Shown in pieces: positions 52,625 through 59,948 of a DNA stretch of 64,000 bases. The position numbers were made by a program, and so were the translations under genes. The notes under the pieces are model-generated. The model did not search any database and had not been told where the DNA came from. It was given only the letters and a program-made list of their open reading frames with translations. Each line of letters starts with the position of its first letter. Position 1 is the first letter of the stretch. Source of the DNA: DAOTWA01 sp963702935 (GTDB taxonomy: Bacteria; Chloroflexota; Anaerolineae; Anaerolineales; Anaerolineaceae); contig OY969772.1 in NCBI GenBank assembly GCA_963702935.1, positions 4,526,001 through 4,590,000 of the forward strand, read 5' to 3'.

Positions 52625-52770
52625 AAATCACGGGCTGCTGCCATTCAAGGAATAGGGTGCGGACGAGCGCGGAAGTGCGAAAAAGAAACTGCTTACGTGT
52701 GTCCCGGGAGGTAAATAATTGGTGAGTGAGCCCGTTTCTTGGGAAAATGCCTAAAACTTTTTTAAACATC

Positions 52771-52826
52771 TTGACTTTTATTATTAAACTTTATATAATA
52801 GGTTTGCTTACTGAGAGCGCTTCCAC
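52771..52826 (+). promoter_or_regulatory. Promoter and operator of the second LacI gene
   Basis: TTGACT (52771-52776) and TATAAT (52794-52799) are 17 bases apart. Just downstream, at 52812-52826, is TGAGAGCGCTTCCAC, a LacI-type operator with the central AGCGCT palindrome. The same core occurs twice upstream of the transporter genes (53917-53957). This indicates autoregulation. Confidence 0.75.
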
Positions 52827-52878
52827 AATCTTACTGATTGATAAAATTTCATAAACAAAGCTTCCATATTGCTCTGGG

Positions 52879-53907
52879 GTGGACGTGTCGAATCTAACAC
52901 TGGAAGATGTCGCTAAACAAGCTGGGGTATCGCGCTCAACCGTCTCGCGGGTGATCAACGGTCAGCCGTACGTGCGCGAAGACGTGAGAAAGCGCGTTTT
53001 GGAAGTCATTCAAAACACCGGCTTCCATCCCAACGCCGCCGCGCGCACGCTCGCTTCCCAGCGCTCCTGGATGATCGGCTTGATCCTGCCCCGCAGCGTC
53101 AGCTCCTTCTTCACCGACCCCTACTTCCCCCGCCTCACCCAGGGAATTGCCCAGGCGTGCAACCAGTATAACTATACGCTAGCGCTCTTTCTGGTCGGCA
53201 CGAAGGAAGACGAAGAGAAAATCCTTCCCCGCGTATCCCGCAAAGGCTACCTGGATGGGATCATCGTTCAGTCCGGGCAGGTCGGCGACCAATTGATCGA
53301 TTGCCTGATCAACTCGAACGTGCCCCTGGTGGTTGCCGGACGCCCCTCGCACCCCAAAAGCGTCAGTTATATCGACGTGGACAACGTCAATGCGGCCTAC
53401 AACGCGGTCAGCCACCTGATTCGCCTGGGCTGCCGGCGCATCGGCATGATCTCGGGCACGCCCAATAGCGCGGTGAGCATCGACCGCAAGGCGGGTTATT
53501 TGAAAGCCCTGGCCGAGCGCGGTCGAGACATGGACAAATCGCTGATCGTCGACGGCGATTTCACCGAAGCGAGCGGCTATTATGCGATGATGCAATTGTT
53601 GACCGCCAGGCCCGATGCGGTCTTCGCTGCCTCCGATACCATGGCCATCGGAGCCATGCGCGCCATCCGCGAGGCCGGCTTGAGCATCCCCAACGACATT
53701 GCCCTGGTCGGTTTCGATGACCTCCCCCTTGCCACCTTCCCAACCCCCCAATTAACCACAGTTCGCCAGCGGGTGTACCAGTTTGGCTTCCAGGCGGTCG
53801 AAATCGTGATCGACCTGATCGAAAATGGTATCGAGCCACCCCGTCGTGTCATCATGGACACGGAATTGATCATACGCGATTCTTGCGGAGCGTCTCGCAG
53901 GAAATAA
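52879..53907 (+). CDS. LacI-family regulator of the cellobiose locus
   Basis: A protein of about 340 residues with a LacI DNA-binding domain (LEDVAKQAGVSRSTVSRVING) and hinge, then a sugar-sensor domain (MIGLILPRS; ALVGFDDLPLATF). It starts at a GTG, either 52879 or, more typical of the family, 52885. It stands in front of a five-gene ABC transporter and a cellobiose phosphorylase, and matching operators flank it on both sides, so cello-oligosaccharide induction is likely. Confidence 0.92.
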   Translation: MDVSNLTLEDVAKQAGVSRSTVSRVINGQPYVREDVRKRVLEVIQNTGFHPNAAARTLASQRSWMIGLILPRSVSSFFTDPYFPRLTQGIAQACNQYNYTLALFLVGTKEDEEKILPRVSRKGYLDGIIVQSGQVGDQLIDCLINSNVPLVVAGRPSHPKSVSYIDVDNVNAAYNAVSHLIRLGCRRIGMISGTPNSAVSIDRKAGYLKALAERGRDMDKSLIVDGDFTEASGYYAMMQLLTARPDAVFAASDTMAIGAMRAIREAGLSIPNDIALVGFDDLPLATFPTPQLTTVRQRVYQFGFQAVEIVIDLIENGIEPPRRVIMDTELIIRDSCGASRRK

Positions 53908-53916
53908 TGGCAATCC

Positions 53917-53957
53917 TGGAACCGCTTGCACGCTTAGCTCGATTGGGAGCGCTTCCA
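53917..53957 (+). promoter_or_regulatory. Two LacI-type operators upstream of the cello-oligosaccharide transporter
   Basis: TGGAACCGCTTGCA (53917-53930) and TGGGAGCGCTTCCA (53944-53957) lie 27 bases apart, centre to centre, in the gap before the transporter. The second shares the core GAGCGCTTCCA with the site at 52812-52826. Confidence 0.72.
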
Positions 53958-54078
53958 ATATTATGCCTGATCGCTTATCCCTTCGAAGGAGGTGAAGAAC
54001 CGGGAAAAATAACGAATGAGTAAGGCCGTACCTATCTCTATTCTTCTTCAACCCGCATTACGCAACAGGAGGATGAAA

Positions 54079-55896
54079 ATGAAACGCTCGTATATCTTAT
54101 TGACTGTCTTTGTGGCGTTGGCCATGCTGCTCTCAGCCTGCGCACAACCCACTCAGGCGCCCCCCGCGCCCACGGCAACGACGGGCTCGACGGTAAGCAA
54201 CCCCTCTCCTACGGAGCCTCCCGCGGTCGCTCAGCCAACGGAAGCTCCCACCCAGGCGCCCTGGGCCACCGTGTTCGACCGGAGTGAAACCCTGTACACC
54301 GGCGGGACCCAGTGGGGGCCTGTCTCCAACTGGAACCCCTTCATGACGGGAAACTACGCCATGGGCACCCTGGGCCTGGTCTACGAGACCCTGTTCCTGT
54401 ATGATCCGCTAACCGACAAGTTCACCCCCTGGCTCGCCGAGAGTGGGTCGTGGACAGACGCCAAGACCTATCAGCTAAAAATCCGCCAGGGCGTTACCTG
54501 GTCCGATGGCCAGCCTTTCAATGCCGACGATGTCAAGTTCACCTTCGAGCTTGGCAAGGGCGCAGCGCTCAACTTCAGCACCCTGTGGGATTGGCTCACC
54601 TCGATCGACAAGGTGGACGATTACACCTTGAATTTCAACTTCAGTGACGCCCTCTACCAGGAATGGGACAACCTTCTGTACAACGTGCCTATGGTCCCTC
54701 AGCACCTCTGGTCGGCTATGAGCACGGACGACGTAGCTTCCGGCGCCAACCCCAGCCCCGTGGGGACCGGGCCCTACCTGTACGACACCTACGATCAAAC
54801 CAAGATGGTTTGGATGCGGAACGACAACTGGTGGGGCACCAAGGCGCTCAACTACACCATGGCGCCTAAGTACATCATCGACCTGGTCAACAGCAGCAAC
54901 GAAGTCGCTCTCGGCCAGGTGCTGCAAGGTGTGGTCGACCTGAACAACAACTACCTGCCGGGCGTTTCCTCGCTCGTCAGCGGCGGCTACGGCATCCACA
55001 CGTACTACCCCGATGCTCCGTACATGCTCGCTGCCAACACCGCCTGGCTGGATATCAACCTCCAGAAGGCGCCCATGGACGACCCGGCCTTCCGCAAGGC
55101 GTTGGCCTACGCCATCAACGTGAACGATATCGTCACCCGGGACTATGGCAACATGGTCCAGGCCGCCGATCCGAGTGGTCTGCTCCCCATGTGGGACAAG
55201 TACATCGACAAGAGCGTCGACCAGCAGCTCGGCTTCACCTATGATCCTGCTAAGGCCAAGCAAATCCTCGCCCAGGCCGGCTACAAGACCGGCAGCGATG
55301 GGTTCATCACCGCCAAGGACGGCTCCGCGGTCGCCTTGAAGGTCATCGTTCCTAACGGATGGTCAGACTGGATGGAAGCCGCCAAGATCATCGCCTCCAA
55401 CGCTCAGGCTGTAGGCATCAACGTTCAGGCCGACTACCCGGACTACAACGGCTACCTGGATGCGCGCCTGCAAGGCACCTTCGACCTGGCCATCGACAAC
55501 CAGCCGCAGTTGAGCAACACCCCCTGGTCCTACTATCACTGGGTCTTCTACGACAAGCTCGCCGATATTGCCACCAGCCAGGGCGGCAACTACGGGCGCT
55601 ACGACAACCAGACCGCTTTTGATCTGGTAACCCAGTTGGACAAGACCCCCACCGATGATCTGGCCACCATGAAAGATCTCGTTTCAAAGCTTCAGACCAT
55701 CCAGCTCACCGATATGCCCGTCATCCCGCTGTGGTACAACGGCGCCTGGGCTCAGTTCAACAGCACCTACTGGACGAATTGGCCAGGGTCTGGCGACAGC
55801 CAGGGCCACTATCTGCCGGTTACCTGGCGCGGTTACTGGAACATGACCGCTATCCTCATGCTCACCCAGTTGCAGGCTGTACCGCCGGCGCAATAA
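54079..55896 (+). CDS. Family-5 (peptide/oligosaccharide) ABC substrate-binding lipoprotein
   Basis: A 605-residue extracytoplasmic binding protein of the DppA/OppA class. The signal peptide ends in lipobox LLSAC and is followed by a Pro/Thr/Ala-rich linker. The body shows LVYETLFLYDP, ITWSDG-type VTWSDGQPFNADDVKFTFE, and KALAYAINVNDI. The ATG at 54079 is preferred because it is six bases from GGAGG. The adjoining cellobiose phosphorylase points to cello-oligosaccharides rather than peptides as ligand. Confidence 0.92.
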   Translation: MKRSYILLTVFVALAMLLSACAQPTQAPPAPTATTGSTVSNPSPTEPPAVAQPTEAPTQAPWATVFDRSETLYTGGTQWGPVSNWNPFMTGNYAMGTLGLVYETLFLYDPLTDKFTPWLAESGSWTDAKTYQLKIRQGVTWSDGQPFNADDVKFTFELGKGAALNFSTLWDWLTSIDKVDDYTLNFNFSDALYQEWDNLLYNVPMVPQHLWSAMSTDDVASGANPSPVGTGPYLYDTYDQTKMVWMRNDNWWGTKALNYTMAPKYIIDLVNSSNEVALGQVLQGVVDLNNNYLPGVSSLVSGGYGIHTYYPDAPYMLAANTAWLDINLQKAPMDDPAFRKALAYAINVNDIVTRDYGNMVQAADPSGLLPMWDKYIDKSVDQQLGFTYDPAKAKQILAQAGYKTGSDGFITAKDGSAVALKVIVPNGWSDWMEAAKIIASNAQAVGINVQADYPDYNGYLDARLQGTFDLAIDNQPQLSNTPWSYYHWVFYDKLADIATSQGGNYGRYDNQTAFDLVTQLDKTPTDDLATMKDLVSKLQTIQLTDMPVIPLWYNGAWAQFNSTYWTNWPGSGDSQGHYLPVTWRGYWNMTAILMLTQLQAVPPAQ

Positions 55897-55910
55897 GATT
55901 GCGTGAAAAT

Positions 55911-55942
55911 ACCGCCCGTCCTCCTCTGGCAGGAAGGGCGGT
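55911..55942 (+). repeat. Stem-loop between binding-protein and permease genes
   Basis: ACCGCCC and GGGCGGT, extended by TCCT/AGGA past one mismatch, form a hairpin just after the stop codon. No T-run follows. It likely stabilises the binding-protein message, as the similar hairpin at 34124-34154 may do. Confidence 0.6.
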
Positions 55943-56082
55943 AGAAGTCCTTTGAGACTTTCAAACAGTTGAAAACCGGGGTGTTGGGCGGCTGGCCCGT
56001 TCAACACCCCCTTTCCCCCACCCCCTATCACTCCCCAGTGGTTCCTGGAGTTCCGGCAGCCTGCCTTTGGAGAGGAGTAAGC

Positions 56083-57075
56083 GTGAAGCAATATTTCAGC
56101 AGGAAACTACTCATTTATATCCTCACTTTTATTCTCGCGGTGACGATAGACTGGCTCATTCCGCGCTTCATGCCCGGCAATCCCATTCAGGCATTGCTCT
56201 CGCGGGCAAACTTGAAAGCCGAGTCGGCCAAAGTCATGTACAGCTATTACATGCAAGCCTTTGGATTTGACGTGCCCATTTGGAAGCAGTATCTGAACTT
56301 TTGGGTCGCCATTTTCCACGGCGACTTTGGCACCAGTATCTGGCTATTCCCCCAGCCGGTGATCACGATCATCAAGAATGCCGTGCCCTTCGACCTGCTC
56401 CTGTTGGTGCCCTCAATTCTGGCTAGCTGGTTTGCCGGCAATCATTTCGGCGCTTTCGCGGCGCGCTCCAAGTGGCTGGATAACACCATCTCGCCCATCG
56501 GATACATCCTCACCGCCACTCCCTATATGTGGCTGGGCATCTTGTTGGCCTGGGCTTTTGGAATCATTTTCCGTATTCTTCCGACTTCAGGGGCATACAG
56601 CCCCACCATGATGCCGCACCTCTCCTGGACCTTCGCCTGGAGCCTCTTGCAGCATTGGATCTTGCCTTTCGTTTCCCTCTTCCTGGTGATGTTCGGCGGT
56701 TGGGCCATCGGCATGAGGAACATGATTATTTACGAGCTCGAAGCGGATTATTCCCACTACCTCGCAGCCCTTGGGGCCCCGCGGAGATTGGTCAGGAAGT
56801 ATGCTTTCAACAACGCCGTACTGCCCCAGATCACCGGTCTGGCGCTTCAGTTGGGCGTCATCGTTGCCGGCCAACTGGTCACGGAAATCGTCTTCTCCTA
56901 CCCGGGCATCGGGTACCTGATCCTTCAATCGATTCAGAACCATGATTACTTCCTGCTCCAGGGATGTTTCCTGTTCATCATCATCGGGGTGTTGCTCGCC
57001 AACTTCGCGATCGATATCGCCTACGTTCTCGTGGATCCCAGGACCCGGGCAGGCATGCAAGGTGAAGCAGCATGA
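56083..57075 (+). CDS. ABC transporter permease, DppB-type
   Basis: A 330-residue inner-membrane permease with about six helices. The N-terminal helix (LLIYILTFILAVTIDWLIPRFMPGNP) and the coupling loop near YSHYLAALGAPRRLVRKYAFNNAVLP match the DppB/OppB family. A GTG at 56083 with AGAGGAG upstream is the likely start; the longer frame has no similarity. It overlaps the next permease by four bases. Confidence 0.93.
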   Translation: MKQYFSRKLLIYILTFILAVTIDWLIPRFMPGNPIQALLSRANLKAESAKVMYSYYMQAFGFDVPIWKQYLNFWVAIFHGDFGTSIWLFPQPVITIIKNAVPFDLLLLVPSILASWFAGNHFGAFAARSKWLDNTISPIGYILTATPYMWLGILLAWAFGIIFRILPTSGAYSPTMMPHLSWTFAWSLLQHWILPFVSLFLVMFGGWAIGMRNMIIYELEADYSHYLAALGAPRRLVRKYAFNNAVLPQITGLALQLGVIVAGQLVTEIVFSYPGIGYLILQSIQNHDYFLLQGCFLFIIIGVLLANFAIDIAYVLVDPRTRAGMQGEAA

Positions 57076-57944
57076 CAAATGTAAACGCGCTCTTGCCCAA
57101 AAAGAAACACGAGTCCCTCTACTTCGCGCTGAGAAACACCAAGCTGCGCGTTGGCCTGGCCGTCCTTCTCTTTTTCATCGTGTTGGCTCTCGTAGGCCCC
57201 TGGCTGGCGAAATACACCCCCGATGAGTTCGCCGGGCCTTCCTCCCACGCGCCTTCCGCCGATTATTGGTTCGGCACCACCAGCTTCGGGGAAGACGTCT
57301 TTTCCCAATTCGTGCACGGTCTCGGGTCGACCTTCGTCGTGGGTCTCCTGGGCGGGGGGCTGGGCACCTTGCTCGGCGTCTTGATCGGCTTCGTCGCCGG
57401 CTACCGCGGCGGCATCGTCGATGAGTTGCTCAATATGCTCACCAACGTCGTCCTGGTGATTCCCTCCCTGGTCGTGCTCCTCATCATCGTGGCTTACCTG
57501 GACGTGCGCGGGGTGATGGTCGAAAGCGTCTTCATTGGGTGTTTCGCCTGGCCCTGGACGGCCCGCGCCGTCCGCGCCCAGACGTTTTCCTTGCGTTCCC
57601 GAGATTTCGTCGATCTGGCGCGCTTGAGCGGCATGAAATCGCTCAAGATCATCGTCAGGGAAATCGCGCCGAACATGATGTCCTACTTGTTGCTCGTGTT
57701 TATCCTTCAGTTTGGTGGAGCCATCCTCACCGCGGCCACGCTGGATTTCATCGGCCTTGGCCCGACCAATGGGACTTCGCTGGGTCTGATGATGAATAAC
57801 GCCGTCCTTTGGGGCGCTCTCATCCTGGGCATGTGGTGGTGGTTCATTCCACCGGGCCTCGCCATCACCGCCATCGTGGGGGCCCTGTATTTCACCAACG
57901 TCGGGCTGGACGAAGTCTTCAACCCCAAGCTCAGGGAGATGTGA
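57072..57944 (+). CDS. ABC transporter permease, DppC-type
   Basis: A 290-residue permease of the DppC/OppC family. The first helix (VGLAVLLFFIVLALVGPWLA) is followed by the usual outside segment (PSADYWFGTTSFGEDVFSQ, the family's HxLGTDxxGRDV region). The coupling loop is FVDLARLSGMKSLKIIVREIAPN. It works as a pair with the DppB-type gene just before it. Confidence 0.93.
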   Translation: MTNVNALLPKKKHESLYFALRNTKLRVGLAVLLFFIVLALVGPWLAKYTPDEFAGPSSHAPSADYWFGTTSFGEDVFSQFVHGLGSTFVVGLLGGGLGTLLGVLIGFVAGYRGGIVDELLNMLTNVVLVIPSLVVLLIIVAYLDVRGVMVESVFIGCFAWPWTARAVRAQTFSLRSRDFVDLARLSGMKSLKIIVREIAPNMMSYLLLVFILQFGGAILTAATLDFIGLGPTNGTSLGLMMNNAVLWGALILGMWWWFIPPGLAITAIVGALYFTNVGLDEVFNPKLREM

Positions 57945-57948
57945 AAGC

Positions 57949-58899
57949 GTGACTCTACAAGTAGAAAACCTCAAAGTTTATTATCAGACCCTGCGTGGGG
58001 ATGTTCATGCGCTGGAGAGCGTATCCTTCAACATCGCGGACGGCGAGATCATGGGGCTGGCCGGTGAATCGGGCTGCGGAAAAACCACCCTCGGCCACAG
58101 TCTCATCTTTCTGAACCCTCCCATGAAATTCCTTGAGGGTTGTGTGAAGCTCGACGACGAAGAGCTGCCCATTTGGGATATGGATAAAATGAACGACTTC
58201 CGCTTCAAGAAAGTTTCCATCATCCCTCAGTACGCCATGAACGCCATGAATCCTACCCGCAGAATAGGAAAGATGACCTCCGAGCTGCTCGAATCGAGGA
58301 ATGTTAGCGGCAGAGCCGCTCTGCCTGAGCTAAAGAGGAGACTCGATCTGGTCAAGCTGGACCCCGGCGTGCTGAACAGGTATCCCATCGAGCTTTCAGG
58401 CGGAATGAAGCAAAGGATGGTGATGGTTCTCTCCACTTTGCTGAATCCTTCCTTGCTCATCGCAGACGAGATCACCTCCGCCCTCGACGTATCTACGCAA
58501 AAGGCGGTCGCAGAAATGCTGGTCGAGTTCCGCGACCGTGAGTTCGTCAAAAGCATGATCGTCATCACTCACGACATCTCCATCCTTTATCAGATCGCCG
58601 ATAGCATCATGGTCATGTATGCGGGCAATTTTGCTGAAAAAGCTTCCACCCAGGTAATCATGAATTCCCCCCGGCATCCGTACACCAAGCTGCTGATCTC
58701 CTCCCTGCCCAAAGTGGGGGTGCGATATTCCGAGAAGAAATTGACGGGCATTCCTGGAAACCCCCCGTTGTTGCTCAACCCTCCCACCGGATGTCGCTTC
58801 AGAGAACGCTGCCCCGTGGCATTCGAGAAATGCCTGGAGGCGCCGCCGTTCGTCGAGGTCGAAAAGGGCCACCACGTCGCTTGCTGGAAGGAGCTCTAA
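57949..58899 (+). CDS. ABC transporter ATP-binding protein, DppD-type
   Basis: A 316-residue ATPase with Walker A GESGCGKTT, signature LSGGMKQRMVM, and Walker B LLIADEITSALD. The C-terminal Cys region GCRFRERCPVAFEKC is typical of oligopeptide-type ATPases and may hold an FeS or metal site. A GTG at 57949 begins it, five bases after the permease stop. Confidence 0.94.
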   Translation: MTLQVENLKVYYQTLRGDVHALESVSFNIADGEIMGLAGESGCGKTTLGHSLIFLNPPMKFLEGCVKLDDEELPIWDMDKMNDFRFKKVSIIPQYAMNAMNPTRRIGKMTSELLESRNVSGRAALPELKRRLDLVKLDPGVLNRYPIELSGGMKQRMVMVLSTLLNPSLLIADEITSALDVSTQKAVAEMLVEFRDREFVKSMIVITHDISILYQIADSIMVMYAGNFAEKASTQVIMNSPRHPYTKLLISSLPKVGVRYSEKKLTGIPGNPPLLLNPPTGCRFRERCPVAFEKCLEAPPFVEVEKGHHVACWKEL

Positions 58900-58903
58900 G
58901 AGA

Positions 58904-59842
58904 ATGCTTACGTTAGACAATATATCGAAGGTTTACAAGGTTGGCACCTTTGGAGGGACAGAGCTCCACGCAGTCAGCCACGTCAGCCTGGACGCCAAAG
59001 ATGGAGAAGTGGTCTCCTTGATTGGCGAAAGCGGCAGCGGCAAGAGCACCATCGGGAAGATGATCTTGCGCCTCCTCTCGGTGAACGGCGGCAAGATTTC
59101 CTATAACGGAGTCGACATCTCCACCCTCAAGGGAAGCGCGTTGAAGGAATATTACCGCCAGGTGCAGGGCGTTTTCCAGGACCCCTTCAGCTCTTACAAC
59201 CCCATCTTCAAAGCCGACCGGGTTTTCGGCGTCATCCACGAGGAGTTCTACCCGGGGATCAGGGGATCGGAGTGGGACGATAAGGTGGACAGCTCTTTGA
59301 AGGCCGTCGGCCTGAACCCCGAGATCGTCTTGAACAAGTTTCCCCACCAGCTCAGCGGTGGGCAGCTCCAGCGCTTTCTCATTGCACGCGCCTTGTTGCT
59401 GGACATCAAGTTCTTGGTAGCCGACGAGATCATCAGCATGTTAGACGCTTCCACCCGCATCGACGTTCTCAACCTGCTGGCGGAGCTAAAATCTCGCGGC
59501 CTTTCCATCCTTTTCATAACCCATGACCTCTCTTTGGGTTATTATATAAGCGAGAGGGCCATGATTCTCTACCGGGGATGCGCCGCGGAGGTGGGTCGAA
59601 CCGAGAAGATATTCGATAACCCACTCCATCCTTACACCAGGATGCTCATGGACTCTGTTCCACGCCTCGACAAGAAATGGGAGAGGGGAGACGTGGAGCT
59701 GAAAGCAAAGCCGCATGAGATCAGCACCGGCTGCGTTTACTATGACCGCTGCCCGGTTGCAGAAAAAATTTGCGCAACCCAAAGGCCGGCATTGGTGGAA
59801 GTGGAAGAAGGTCATTCGGTGGCCTGCGTCCACTATACATAA
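58904..59842 (+). CDS. ABC transporter ATP-binding protein, DppF-type
   Basis: A 312-residue ATPase with Walker A GESGSGKST, signature LSGGQLQRFLIARAL, and Walker B FLVADEIISMLD. The C-terminus has GCVYYDRCPVAEKIC, the same kind of Cys region as its partner. It starts four bases after the DppD-type gene and completes the five-component importer. Confidence 0.94.
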   Translation: MLTLDNISKVYKVGTFGGTELHAVSHVSLDAKDGEVVSLIGESGSGKSTIGKMILRLLSVNGGKISYNGVDISTLKGSALKEYYRQVQGVFQDPFSSYNPIFKADRVFGVIHEEFYPGIRGSEWDDKVDSSLKAVGLNPEIVLNKFPHQLSGGQLQRFLIARALLLDIKFLVADEIISMLDASTRIDVLNLLAELKSRGLSILFITHDLSLGYYISERAMILYRGCAAEVGRTEKIFDNPLHPYTRMLMDSVPRLDKKWERGDVELKAKPHEISTGCVYYDRCPVAEKICATQRPALVEVEEGHSVACVHYT

Positions 59843-59948
59843 CGGGAAAGATTGATCTGGCCCTTCGGATTTGGCCGGATAACGCCTTTAGGAAGAACGG
59901 CCTTTGCCCCGCCGCCAGTGGAACTGCCACCAAACTACAGGAGATGCT

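Noticed and set aside
52218..52769. Several short open frames on both strands between the two LacI genes
   Set aside because: They are translations of the intergenic repeats (Arg/Ser/Ala-rich, the same peptides recurring), not genes.
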